DNA from: Dyadobacter sp. LHD-138
GTDB taxonomy: Bacteria; Bacteroidota; Bacteroidia; Cytophagales; Spirosomataceae
DNA length: 64,000 nt
Reading direction: 5' to 3'
Assembly (NCBI RefSeq): GCF_030929615.1
Contig: NZ_JAVFVU010000007.1
Location: forward strand, 1-64,000
This document shows, piece by piece, positions 17,369-26,529 of the stretch (positions are counted from its first letter, which is position 1; each line of letters begins with the position of its first letter). The notes under the pieces were generated by a model. It was not told the DNA's origin. It was given only the letters and a program-made list of their open reading frames with translations, and ran no database searches. The position numbers were made by a program, and so were the translations under genes.

Positions 17369-18532
17369 TTATTTTTTCCAGTCCATGGTTTTAAAAACGA
17401 TCTCCTTATAACCGTTGCGTTCATACAGAACACCCACCGCATTTTTTGCCGTCTGCACCAGGTCTGAATAGGCGGTGAAGTCTTTTTTACCATCAGGACC
17501 TTTATCAATCAGGTATTGCTTTTCCCAGGTTTTGCCGTCGTCAAAACTGATTTTCAAGGTAAGATTATCACGTTGCACGGTGTCGGCGGCGTTGGAAAAA
17601 GCCAGCACGTTTTTGTTCTTATATTTTCCGATCGTTAAAATACTCCCTTCGCAAACAGGGTCAGGCAGGTTATGGTCGAAGAAAGTCGAGTCCCAATGAG
17701 CGCCGCCGTCGCTGCTGATGGCAACAATCCTGGCTTTTACATCCCCCTTTTGATTACGGGAATTAAACATCAACCGGCCGCCGGATATTTCTGCTGCGGT
17801 CGACTCATTTGATCCTTCAAATGAAATGTTTTCGCTTAGTTTAAAGGTTTTTCCATGATCGTCCGTGTAAAATCCATGCGCCTGATAATCGGTGAAATGC
17901 GGTTTGGGAGGACCGGCAGTGTGATTGGCAGGAATGTATATCCGGCCTTTGAATTTGCCTCCGGTAAATTGCATGGCGTGGCCGGGCGTGATGGCATAGC
18001 TTCGCCAGTCTTCAGAGAAATTATAGGCAGGATTAATACCGGGCTGTTTGGGTTTGTGCACCTGGGTTGTAATATTTACCGGCGCAGACCAGCTGATACC
18101 GGAATCGACCGAAGTTTTGAACCAAACTTCTCTTAAACCATTTCCTTTTCTAACTTCTCCTTCATGGTTGTTTCCGGTATTGTAAAACAAAAACAATTTG
18201 CCTTTCGGAAATTCGGGATCGGTTAAATCCACAACCGGTGCAGGATTTCCCGCCTGAAGTTTGCCGTAATCTGCCACCACTTCAATTGCAGACCAGGTTT
18301 TACCGTTATCCCTGCTTCGTTTTAAAACGATATCAATATCGCCAAAGTCGCCGCTGCCGCCAACCCTTCCTTCTGCAAAAGCGAGTAATTCTCCGTTTGG
18401 CGATCGAACGATAGCCGGTATACGGAACGACTTGTAGCCATCTGATCCGGATACGAAAACCGGAGTTTGGGCGGTAGTCAGGTGATGGAAAAGTGCAAAA
18501 ACGCTGGTCAATAGAATGTTCGAAATTTTCAT
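17369..18532 (-). CDS. exo-alpha-sialidase
   Basis: A 387-residue secreted glycoside hydrolase of the GH33 neuraminidase type. A signal peptide covers about residues 1-21. The F-R-I-P motif gives catalytic Arg37; the six-bladed propeller carries at least five Asp boxes (S-R-D-N-G-K-T-W, S-V-D-S-G-I-S-W, T-D-D-H-G-K-T-F, S-S-D-G-G-A-H-W, S-F-D-D-G-K-T-W). The nucleophile is likely the Tyr of F-T-A-Y-S-D and the paired Glu is in A-A-E-I-S-G. It releases terminal sialic acid from glycans. It is last in the operon, 2 nt after the epimerase gene. Confidence 0.93.
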   Translation of the reverse strand: MKISNILLTSVFALFHHLTTAQTPVFVSGSDGYKSFRIPAIVRSPNGELLAFAEGRVGGSGDFGDIDIVLKRSRDNGKTWSAIEVVADYGKLQAGNPAPVVDLTDPEFPKGKLFLFYNTGNNHEGEVRKGNGLREVWFKTSVDSGISWSAPVNITTQVHKPKQPGINPAYNFSEDWRSYAITPGHAMQFTGGKFKGRIYIPANHTAGPPKPHFTDYQAHGFYTDDHGKTFKLSENISFEGSNESTAAEISGGRLMFNSRNQKGDVKARIVAISSDGGAHWDSTFFDHNLPDPVCEGSILTIGKYKNKNVLAFSNAADTVQRDNLTLKISFDDGKTWEKQYLIDKGPDGKKDFTAYSDLVQTAKNAVGVLYERNGYKEIVFKTMDWKK

Positions 18533-18534
18533 AG

Positions 18535-19761
18535 TCAGATATTGTTATCGGTTATTTCATAAAGGCCCGAAACCAAATTATTTCCTGTTGTATTTTTTAA
18601 AAGCTGGGCACAGTACCATTCCTGACGCGGTAAATGAAAGGGCCCTTTGAAAAGATTGCCTTTTGCGGTTTGTGCCACGGTGCCGTCCCGGTGCAAATAG
18701 CCAAACCATTCTTTATTTTCCCTGTCATGAAAATGGCTGTAAGCATAATCATGGACGAGCTTATGCCATCCCGCATATTTTTCATTGCCGGTCAGCGTGT
18801 AAGCCAGTAAAGTAGCAATAATTACCTCGTTATGCGGCCACCAGAATTTCATATCGTGCCAGTATTCCTGAACCGGTTTTCCATAAACATCCTTGAAATA
18901 ATAAATGCCTCCATGTTCCTTGTCCCAGCCTCTTTCCCACATATAATCCAGCATTTTACAACCCAGCTTAATCAAATACGGGTCATTGTTTCGATGTTTT
19001 GCTTCGTGCAAAATAAACCAGGCGCCTTCTATGGCATGTCCAGGATTTAGGGTGCGTCCGTCAATGTGGTCGATAATACTGCCATCGGGCGCAACCTGTT
19101 CCATGACGCAGGCAATATCGTCCTTGACAAAATCGGTTTCTATTTCTTGAATATACAGATCGATCCACGCATCGCAGCGCGGGTCGCCAATGGTTTCGCG
19201 AAGCTGCTGTGCGGTGTTCATCAGGATCATCGGAACCCCGATTCCTTTCGTCGGTCTTGTAGAAGTGAATTTGGGTTCCAGGAGTCCGGGCGTCGTGGCA
19301 TATTCGATACATTTACCAAAAAGATATCTGGCTTTTTCGGCGGCGGCCTCATCTCCGCTCGCCTTTGCATAGGCGGCGTTGGCAATGACGGCGAAAGTTT
19401 CTGAGAAAAAATATCTTCTTTTCCGGATTGGTCTGCCGTCTCTGGTGACATGGAAAAACATGCGTCCATCGGTATCGAAACAATGTTTGTTTAGAAAATC
19501 AATACCTGATTTTGCACCGTCCAGCCATTCTTGTTTTGGTTCGACGGTGTTGTACAAGGTCGATAAAAGCCAGGCGGCCCTGCCCTGAATCCAGACGGCT
19601 TTATCGTCGTCAAGCAGTGTGCCATCCTGGTCGCGCATCAAAAGATAACCTCCGTGTTGCGCATCGAGGGATCTTGGAAACCAGAATGGCAGGGTGTCAT
19701 TTAACAGTTGGTTGTTGTAAAATTTCCTGAGATTATCCAGGTCAGTTTCAGTATAGGTCAT
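18535..19761 (-). CDS. N-acylglucosamine 2-epimerase (AGE family)
   Basis: A 408-residue (alpha/alpha)6 barrel protein. The two histidines expected for catalysis are in N-P-G-H-A-I-E-G (His242) and G-P-F-H-L-P-R-Q-E-W (His376), a spacing close to that of characterised AGE enzymes, with a further His310 in W-W-P-H-N-E. It interconverts ManNAc and GlcNAc without phosphorylation. In this operon it takes ManNAc from the sialic acid lyase, replacing the NanK/NanE steps of enteric bacteria. It starts 14 nt after the esterase stop codon. Confidence 0.9.
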   Translation of the reverse strand: MTYTETDLDNLRKFYNNQLLNDTLPFWFPRSLDAQHGGYLLMRDQDGTLLDDDKAVWIQGRAAWLLSTLYNTVEPKQEWLDGAKSGIDFLNKHCFDTDGRMFFHVTRDGRPIRKRRYFFSETFAVIANAAYAKASGDEAAAEKARYLFGKCIEYATTPGLLEPKFTSTRPTKGIGVPMILMNTAQQLRETIGDPRCDAWIDLYIQEIETDFVKDDIACVMEQVAPDGSIIDHIDGRTLNPGHAIEGAWFILHEAKHRNNDPYLIKLGCKMLDYMWERGWDKEHGGIYYFKDVYGKPVQEYWHDMKFWWPHNEVIIATLLAYTLTGNEKYAGWHKLVHDYAYSHFHDRENKEWFGYLHRDGTVAQTAKGNLFKGPFHLPRQEWYCAQLLKNTTGNNLVSGLYEITDNNI

Positions 19762-19775
19762 TTTTTTGGTTCGTT

Positions 19776-21263
19776 TTAGGGAATTGGAACAATAAAAGTA
19801 GATGCGGGCAGGCCGGCATCATTGATCAGGTTTGCCCGGGTAAAGGGCTGATAAGCATAGCAAACCGATTTTATTTTTTCACCGGCAGGAATCGTAATAT
19901 GTACCCGGTTGTTTAGAATAATGGCGTTGGCTGTCAGTCGTTTGCCATCATCGGTTATCAATTCAAATCCAGTTAAAGGTGCATGCGCTTTCGTTGAAAG
20001 GTGGCCAGCGGATGAAAAGTCGATGAGAATTTTATTCCCTTTTTTCTGAACAGATCTAAGCACAGGACCGTTGGGTACCACTTTCTTTTTATAGGTATTG
20101 TAAAGTGCCAGCCGAGCAAGCCGCTCACCGATTTCCTGTTTTTTCAAAGGGTGTACATTTAAAGAATCCCCCAGATCATAACTGACAGCCATGCCGCTGT
20201 TGGGAATTCTGGCCAGCATTTTGCGCTGAGAATCCCTGAAATCCGGCCACGATGGCCTGTCAATACCTGATAGCTGCACGTAGTAAAACGGAAATTTATA
20301 TCCCCATTTTTCTCTCCAGCTTTTGACCAGCTTTTCAAAAAGGTGCACATGCAGACTGATGTTATGGGCATTACTTTCCCCCTGATACCAGATGACGCCT
20401 TTGACGGGGAACCGGACGAAACGGCTTATACCAGCCTGAAAATTGTAACCTGGTTCATAAGGATGCCGCTGTCCGGCTGATTTTGCATTTTTTACGTTCA
20501 TTGCGGCACGCTCGCGACACCAGGGCATCACCATATCTGAACTTTGCCAGTTGTCAAGCATAGGAACTAATAAACTGTCCTGTTGCAAACTTTGTTTGTC
20601 GATCCAGGACTCCGTCGGTGATCCGCCAACGGAAACCTGAATTAATCCTATCGGAACATGCTCGCTGGCTGCGATGGTTTTTCCAAAATAATAACCCACG
20701 GCGGAAAAGGAACCGGCATTTTGCCGATCACAGCGCTGCCAGCTGCCTGAGAAAAATTGCAGCTGATTTGTTTTTTCAAGCGTCACAGTATCCCAGGGGA
20801 AATTACCGGTTTCTGCCAGTGTGTTCATTTTTAGGAAACGGATATTAGGGTTTGAGATTTTGCCTGCGAGTTCCCTGGAACCGGTTTCTGCATTTTTCAA
20901 TTGGAAATCCATGTTCGACTGCCCCGCACAAATCCATACATCGCCAACAAGAATGTCTTTGATTACTATTTTCTCTTGCGATGTTTCCACAGATATTTCA
21001 TAAGGCCCGCCGTGTTGCATGGGCATGAAGACAACTTCCCATTTACCTTCCGGCGTAACGATTGTTTTTTGTTCATGGCCGGAAAAGTGAACCGTAATGT
21101 GCTCGTCGCTGGCAGCGGTACCATACATGCGCAGCGGCATATTTCTTTGAAAGACCATGTGATCCGTAAAAACTCCGGCCACCCGCAGTTTTTGATCATC
21201 CTGTGCATGTCCAAAACCGAAACATGCCAAAACGAAGAGACAAATTAACAGGTTTGTTTTCAT
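19776..21263 (-). CDS. sialate O-acetylesterase
   Basis: A 495-residue secreted SGNH-fold esterase. The signal peptide ends near residue 20. The nucleophile block is A-G-Q-S-N-M-D (Ser116); W-Y-Q-G-E-S-N is near 300 and the acid/base pair is in L-G-D-S-L-N-V-H-P near 375. An N-terminal beta domain and a C-terminal beta segment are present as usual. It removes O-acetyl groups from sialic acids so that sialidase and lyase can act. Its ATG directly abuts the stop codon of the transporter fusion gene (TAA-ATG). Confidence 0.92.
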   Translation of the reverse strand: MKTNLLICLFVLACFGFGHAQDDQKLRVAGVFTDHMVFQRNMPLRMYGTAASDEHITVHFSGHEQKTIVTPEGKWEVVFMPMQHGGPYEISVETSQEKIVIKDILVGDVWICAGQSNMDFQLKNAETGSRELAGKISNPNIRFLKMNTLAETGNFPWDTVTLEKTNQLQFFSGSWQRCDRQNAGSFSAVGYYFGKTIAASEHVPIGLIQVSVGGSPTESWIDKQSLQQDSLLVPMLDNWQSSDMVMPWCRERAAMNVKNAKSAGQRHPYEPGYNFQAGISRFVRFPVKGVIWYQGESNAHNISLHVHLFEKLVKSWREKWGYKFPFYYVQLSGIDRPSWPDFRDSQRKMLARIPNSGMAVSYDLGDSLNVHPLKKQEIGERLARLALYNTYKKKVVPNGPVLRSVQKKGNKILIDFSSAGHLSTKAHAPLTGFELITDDGKRLTANAIILNNRVHITIPAGEKIKSVCYAYQPFTRANLINDAGLPASTFIVPIP

Positions 21264-23915
21264 TTAACCTTCCATCGTTAAACCCGAAAGATCCTGCTGC
21301 TTTGGCATGAGCAGGCTGAACAGATAACCAAAAAATACACAGCTGATCAGGCCTGTAAAGGCATACATGAGCAAATGAATATCACTGTATTGCTGTATCA
21401 GAATCTGTGTGATGCAGCTCACCGCCATACCAATCATTACGCCGTTGCCGTTTGCCTTTTTTGTGAAAATACCGAGAATAAAAGCACCGCCAATGCAGCC
21501 GGTAAACAGGCCAAGAATGGTATTGAACTTATCCCAAAGCGAAGAAACGCCCTTATGTGCCATGTACAACGCAATGCAGGTGACAAAAATGCCAAGAAGC
21601 AGGGTCGTGGCTCTTGCGAAAAAAAGTGTTTGGTTTGGTGTAACGTTGGGTCTGAGTTTTTGGTAAAAATCAGTGGTCAGCAGCGTTGCTGTGGAGTTCA
21701 TGCTGGCTTCGGTACTGCTCATGGCCGCGGCGAAAATACCGGCAATCAACAGGCCCGATAGTCCCGCGGGAAGCTGACTGACAATGTACCAGGGAAAGAT
21801 ATTGTCCTGATTCTCCAGGGCCATATTTACCTGCTGTGGTTGTTCTCTAAAAAACAGAAAAAGCAGCGTCCCGATTGAAAAGAAAACCAGTGTGGAAGGC
21901 AAGGTAAGCCAGGCTCCCAGTTTAAGGCTTTTAACGGATTCTGTTTCCGATTTTGTTGTCAGATAGCGCTGAACGGTGGTTTGATCTGTTCCGTAGGTCA
22001 GCAGATTGATGGCCATCCCGCCAATAATAACGACCCAGAAAGTAGGTTCTGAAAAATCCAGACGAAAATCAAACACTTTTAGTTTTTGAGCATTATCAAG
22101 TGCTTTGATGCCGCCATGCCAGTCATTGATATGGAACGGAAGATAAAACAGACAAAACAATGCACCGATTGCCAGGATCAAAACCTGGATGACTTCCACC
22201 CAGATCACAGCTTCTATTCCTCCTTTTACGGTGAAAAAAATACTGATCACGCCGATCAGGATGATGCAGATATTGACGTCGATTCCTGTCACCAGCGTCA
22301 GCGCGATGCTGGGCAGCAGCACAACGATGCCCATCCGGCCTATCTGAAGCAATACATAGAGTGAAGAGGCCATGACCCGGCAGCCATAATGAAAACGTTT
22401 TCCCAGATATTCGTAAGCAGAAGTTACATTCAGCCTGCGGTAAAACGGGATGAAATAGCTGGCCACCAGCGGCATCACCATGATGATCGTCATCAGCAGG
22501 AAAAAGTAGGTCCAGTCGGTTGCGTAGGTTTTTGCGGGGATGCCCATGAAGGTTATCGCACTCAGTTTGGCGCCGAAAATGCTGATACCTGCCGCCCATT
22601 GGGGAATACGTTCACCCCCTTTGAAATAGTCGTCGGTATTGTTGGTTTTGTTTGTAAAAAGAAAGCGGCCAGCAGTCATCATCAGAAAACACACAAATAA
22701 AACGAGCGAGTCGATCCAGGAAAAAAATGCTTTATGCTGAATGGTACCTTTGGTGATCACAGGTGTTCTGGTTCCCGGTTTGATCTCCCCACTTGGAATG
22801 AAAATCTCGTTATCCCATTTAACCGCCGTCGTCGTGACCTGACTGAATCCGGGTAATGCACCAATTCTTGCCCATGCATCGGTCACGGTGTTGTACAGGT
22901 AGACGTCTTTGCTAAAACCCTGATGGGATGTGAGCAGGGAAACTTTTTCGGATTGCAGTTTCTGCTTTTCTTCTTTCGTTTCCGCTTTGGCGATCCGGGC
23001 GTTGTAGGTTTCAATCTGGTTAAAAACGTTACCTTTATCTCCGCCGATTAAAAGAATATAGGAGGCTCCGTTCGCTATACCGGTGCCGGCAGATAAAGTG
23101 GTAACCGTTTTTCTGTCACCAATATCTTTGACTTTTTTCCAGCTTTTTACCAACGGGTCAAAACAAAAAACCGTACTATGTAGATCGCTGATTCCGGACG
23201 CTGTACTGCTTCTTCCGCCCAGTACATAGATGTTTGTATACTTGCCATTGTTTTGAGATACGACGACAGCGTGAGAAAGCGCGACGGGGAGGGCCGGTAA
23301 TTGCTGCCACCCGGTGTTCGTCGACGATAAATCCAGCGTGAAAAAGCCATTTGAGACTCCTGTACCCGTTTCGCCGCCTGCAAGATAAACGGTATTGCCA
23401 ATAGTGGTCATGCCGGCATTGGCAACCGGAAGGGGCAGATCTGGCAGTGATTTGAAAACAACATCATTTTTGGATGCGTCCCAGTTCACTAAAAATACCT
23501 CTTTGCTTACACCCGAAGACGTTTCTCCTCCGGCACATACGATACCCATGGCTGTGGTTGTACTGGATCCGTATGCGATTTTCTGGGGGAATCCTGATCG
23601 TTTAGTCGTAATCCAGCTATACTGATTGCCTTGTTTTTTCAACGCATAAATATCGTCCCGATACGTTTTTTTACCACCTTGCCAGGGCATACCGTCCGGA
23701 AAGTTTGCACCCCCTGCAATCAATAAAAGACCATTGCTGATACCGGTGAAGGCTCCTGCAACGCCTAATTGTGTCTGGTTTTTGTCTGGCGCAGGCAATC
23801 TGGTCAGTTCAGACCATATGATTTCATTTGCCTTTTGCTCCTGGGCCAATAGAGGTGTTAACAACATAAAATGTATGCAAAATACGAGACAGGGAATGGT
23901 GGTGTTTATCCGCAT
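21264..23915 (-). CDS. fused N-acetylneuraminate mutarotase (NanM-like) and sodium:solute symporter
   Basis: An 883-residue fusion. Residues 1-24 are a signal peptide. About 30-385 form a Kelch-type propeller of the cyclically permuted mutarotase family (G-G-A-N-F-P-D-G, Y-V-L-G-G-R-S, L-L-I-G-G-D repeats), as in NanM. About 395-875 form a sodium:solute symporter with an extra leading helix and about 13 membrane segments (I-S-I-F-G-A-K-L-S-A-I-T-F, then G-T-D-Q-T-T-V-Q-R-Y). The propeller should lie in the periplasm, converting alpha- to beta-sialic acid and handing it to the attached transporter. The start overlaps the nanA stop by 1 nt (TAATG). Confidence 0.9.
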   Translation of the reverse strand: MRINTTIPCLVFCIHFMLLTPLLAQEQKANEIIWSELTRLPAPDKNQTQLGVAGAFTGISNGLLLIAGGANFPDGMPWQGGKKTYRDDIYALKKQGNQYSWITTKRSGFPQKIAYGSSTTTAMGIVCAGGETSSGVSKEVFLVNWDASKNDVVFKSLPDLPLPVANAGMTTIGNTVYLAGGETGTGVSNGFFTLDLSSTNTGWQQLPALPVALSHAVVVSQNNGKYTNIYVLGGRSSTASGISDLHSTVFCFDPLVKSWKKVKDIGDRKTVTTLSAGTGIANGASYILLIGGDKGNVFNQIETYNARIAKAETKEEKQKLQSEKVSLLTSHQGFSKDVYLYNTVTDAWARIGALPGFSQVTTTAVKWDNEIFIPSGEIKPGTRTPVITKGTIQHKAFFSWIDSLVLFVCFLMMTAGRFLFTNKTNNTDDYFKGGERIPQWAAGISIFGAKLSAITFMGIPAKTYATDWTYFFLLMTIIMVMPLVASYFIPFYRRLNVTSAYEYLGKRFHYGCRVMASSLYVLLQIGRMGIVVLLPSIALTLVTGIDVNICIILIGVISIFFTVKGGIEAVIWVEVIQVLILAIGALFCLFYLPFHINDWHGGIKALDNAQKLKVFDFRLDFSEPTFWVVIIGGMAINLLTYGTDQTTVQRYLTTKSETESVKSLKLGAWLTLPSTLVFFSIGTLLFLFFREQPQQVNMALENQDNIFPWYIVSQLPAGLSGLLIAGIFAAAMSSTEASMNSTATLLTTDFYQKLRPNVTPNQTLFFARATTLLLGIFVTCIALYMAHKGVSSLWDKFNTILGLFTGCIGGAFILGIFTKKANGNGVMIGMAVSCITQILIQQYSDIHLLMYAFTGLISCVFFGYLFSLLMPKQQDLSGLTMEG

Positions 23916-24856
23916 TACAGTGAATTATTTACTGTTAACAAGCTGGATTTAAAGGTATCAAAATCCAGTTGGGAAACGTCAGATTTAAAGTCTTCAAATT
24001 GTGCGGCGCTCATATTTCTTACGGGCAATCTGAATTCCCCGCAGTCCAGGCCGGTCACTTTCATATACGCCTTGCCAACCGAAATTCCACCGTATTTCCC
24101 CAACAACCTTATCATGTCGATTGATTTTTGCTGCAACCGGCCGGCATTTTCCATGTCGTTGTTATTGAAAGCGTCGATCAGATCATGATATAACGGGGCG
24201 GCGTAATTGAATGTACTTCCCACGGCACCTTTCGCCCCGACGGCCAAAGCTGAGAGCATATTTTCATCCCGTCCCCAGAGCATATCATAGGCTCCGTTTT
24301 TGTAGTTGAGACAAGACTGAAAATCCATGAAATCCTCATGTGTATATTTGATCCCGGCAAAGTTATCCAAACGGCCATCGAGTGTTTGCAAAAGGTCAAA
24401 CATCGGAAATCCTAGACCGGTTAAGACCGGGATATGATAATAGTAAAACGGCATCCCCGGAACCGTTTCCGCAATGGCGACAATGGAACGTGCGAGCATT
24501 TCCACATTGGCAGGTTTGAAATAAAAAGGGCTCGTGAAAGAAACCGCATAGAGCCCGATTTGCTGCGCATGTTTGGCGAGTTCGATACAGTCGGCGATAC
24601 AGGTACCTCCCAAAAGTGTCATTACCTTGAAATCGGGGTCAGATTTTGTGCACTTGGCCCAGGCCTCAGCGACCTGCTTTTTTTCTGCAACGCTCATTGA
24701 AACACCTTCTCCTGTGGAGCCGCATATAAATGCCCCGGTGATCTGATTTTGCTTTAAAAATTGGTAGTAAGCCGGTATCAGGTCGGTGTTTACACGGCCG
24801 TCGTTATACATTGGCGTGAAGGGAGCAGCGATAAGTCCTGTTAATTTTGGTTTCAT
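23915..24856 (-). CDS. nanA: N-acetylneuraminate lyase
   Basis: A 313-residue TIM-barrel aldolase of the DHDPS/NAL family. The pyruvate-binding motif G-S-T-G-E is at 46-50, the catalytic Tyr is in F-Y-Y-Y-H-I-P (Tyr140) and the Schiff-base Lys is in A-G-I-K-Y-T (Lys170). It cleaves sialic acid to ManNAc and pyruvate. The assignment as lyase rather than another family member rests mainly on the sialidase, esterase, mutarotase and epimerase genes in the operon. It starts 82 nt after susD, behind a stable hairpin. Confidence 0.9.
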   Translation of the reverse strand: MKPKLTGLIAAPFTPMYNDGRVNTDLIPAYYQFLKQNQITGAFICGSTGEGVSMSVAEKKQVAEAWAKCTKSDPDFKVMTLLGGTCIADCIELAKHAQQIGLYAVSFTSPFYFKPANVEMLARSIVAIAETVPGMPFYYYHIPVLTGLGFPMFDLLQTLDGRLDNFAGIKYTHEDFMDFQSCLNYKNGAYDMLWGRDENMLSALAVGAKGAVGSTFNYAAPLYHDLIDAFNNNDMENAGRLQQKSIDMIRLLGKYGGISVGKAYMKVTGLDCGEFRLPVRNMSAAQFEDFKSDVSQLDFDTFKSSLLTVNNSL

Positions 24857-24904
24857 GGGGGTAGTATTAAATGTTTGAAAATGAATTTTTTTGTAGGATT
24901 TTGT

Positions 24905-24928
24905 GCCCTTGCCGAGCCCGGCAAGGGC
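24905..24928 (-). promoter_or_regulatory. intercistronic hairpin between susD and nanA
   Basis: A GC-rich perfect 10-bp stem (GCCCTTGCCG and its complement) with a 4-nt loop begins 11 nt after the susD stop. No T run follows on the minus strand, so it is more likely a stabiliser or partial attenuator that raises susCD over catabolic gene expression than a full terminator. Confidence 0.6.
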
Positions 24929-24938
24929 GATTGCATAC

Positions 24939-26528
24939 TTAGTTTGGCTTGGCCGTACTGTATCCCGGTGTTTGTTTTACCAACGGATCATTCGTCCAGA
25001 TACCGGTTTCAATTGGCCATAAGATTCTGTATCCTTGTGAGGCTTTGTCCAACACACCATACGGATGATTTGTGCTTTTAAATACAAGGGGCGTTGTGGC
25101 ATATTTCATCCTTCGCAGGTCATACCAGCGTTTTCCTTCGTGTACAAATTCTTTGGTGCGTTCAGTGAAAATGGCAAGCTCGTTGGCATCTTTGGTCCCG
25201 TTTACGAACGGTTTCGGATCCTTCCCGGGACCAAAGGCGCGGTCACGGACTGGCTGGATATAGGCGGTAGGATCGTTGCCTTCGGCGTTTACAATTTCAG
25301 CCAGCATTAAAAGCCTGTCGGCTTCCCGGTACACGGGCCAGTCGTCAGAGAAATATCGCTTGTTGGCGTCAATGGTACCCAGGAATTTAACCAGCACCGT
25401 ATTTTTAATTGTAGCAACATAAGGGCTGACTGCCGTATTGACCTTGTAATAGTCGTAGAAAGTTGCATTTCTTCGCGTATCCGTTATGTCAAATGACTGA
25501 AAAAGTTCGAAAGTATAAGCGTAACGTTGAATGACCTGCTGCGAATTGGTGGCAGCCAAAAGAAGCGGATCAACTAAAAAGTTTCCCACACCGGCCGATG
25601 CCGTCGAGTCCTTGTAATGGAGTCCGTTAAAATTGAAGGTCGAATAGGTGTAAGCGGCCACGCTACCCATTTCTGCCTCGCCGACTCTGTAGCGTATCGT
25701 AAAAATAATCTCACTGTTGTTCTTTTGCGTGTAGGCAAACACATTGGCGAAATTAGGCAAAAGCGTATTTCCGGCTGCCGAGGTCAAAGCGGTTTTTGCT
25801 TCTGCAAGATCTGCCGTCTGGTTGTACACTTTGGCAGACCATAAAAATACTTCACCTTTTAGCATATACGCAGCCTTAGGCGACCATTGACTTTTATCGG
25901 CTGCACCAGCCTGGGAGCCAAAAAGGCTGATCGATTTATTGACATCTGCCTTGATCGCCGCCAGCACGGCTTCCTCAGTAGCCCGCTCTTTTCGCAGGAG
26001 TACGGCGTCTGTTGTTCCGTTTAACACGTCGGCCTGCAATACAAGCGGCACGCCGCCGTATGTACGAAGCAGATGAAAATAATAATAGGCACGCATGGCA
26101 TAGGCCTGTCCGAGCAGATAGTTCTTTTTGGTTTCAGCCAGGAAACCAATTGCTTCTACCTTTTGAATAAAAAGATTGATCTGAAGAATAGGCCCGTAAA
26201 AACCAGCCCAGCTGTTCACACCCGACGAAGTTTCTTCCAGGCGCTGCTCGATAACCGGCAGCTCGTTGAGTGATGTTGCCTGTCTGTCTACGTTGCTGTA
26301 AATACCGGAGCGCATTTCTCCGAGACGCACAAACTGAAATTGGTTATCTCTGAACTGCTTGTGAAGGCCTACCATGAAATTGCTCACCTGCGCGTCATTT
26401 TGCCAGAAATTTCCGTCTCCGAAGTAGTCCTCCGGTGTTAGGTCCAATGTTTTCTGGCAGGAAGCTGCCATCAAACCCAGCAACAGACAGTATATATAAT
26501 ATTTGATCTTTTTCATCGCGGTTTTCAT
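24939..26528 (-). CDS. SusD/RagB-family outer-membrane lipoprotein
   Basis: A 529-residue surface glycan-binding lipoprotein. The signal peptide ends in L-M-A-A-S-C with the lipidated Cys near residue 25. Family landmarks include the TPR-like helical N-terminal half (A-Y-A-M-R-A-Y-Y-Y-F-H-L-L-R-T-Y-G-G-V-P) and the C-terminal R-T-K-E-F-V-H-E-G-K-R-W-Y-D-L-R-R. It pairs with the SusC channel just upstream and probably captures sialic acid or sialoglycans. I start it at the ATG at 26528, one nt after the susC stop; an ATG 12 nt later is also possible. Confidence 0.93.
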   Translation of the reverse strand: MKTAMKKIKYYIYCLLLGLMAASCQKTLDLTPEDYFGDGNFWQNDAQVSNFMVGLHKQFRDNQFQFVRLGEMRSGIYSNVDRQATSLNELPVIEQRLEETSSGVNSWAGFYGPILQINLFIQKVEAIGFLAETKKNYLLGQAYAMRAYYYFHLLRTYGGVPLVLQADVLNGTTDAVLLRKERATEEAVLAAIKADVNKSISLFGSQAGAADKSQWSPKAAYMLKGEVFLWSAKVYNQTADLAEAKTALTSAAGNTLLPNFANVFAYTQKNNSEIIFTIRYRVGEAEMGSVAAYTYSTFNFNGLHYKDSTASAGVGNFLVDPLLLAATNSQQVIQRYAYTFELFQSFDITDTRRNATFYDYYKVNTAVSPYVATIKNTVLVKFLGTIDANKRYFSDDWPVYREADRLLMLAEIVNAEGNDPTAYIQPVRDRAFGPGKDPKPFVNGTKDANELAIFTERTKEFVHEGKRWYDLRRMKYATTPLVFKSTNHPYGVLDKASQGYRILWPIETGIWTNDPLVKQTPGYSTAKPN

Positions 26529-26529
26529 A

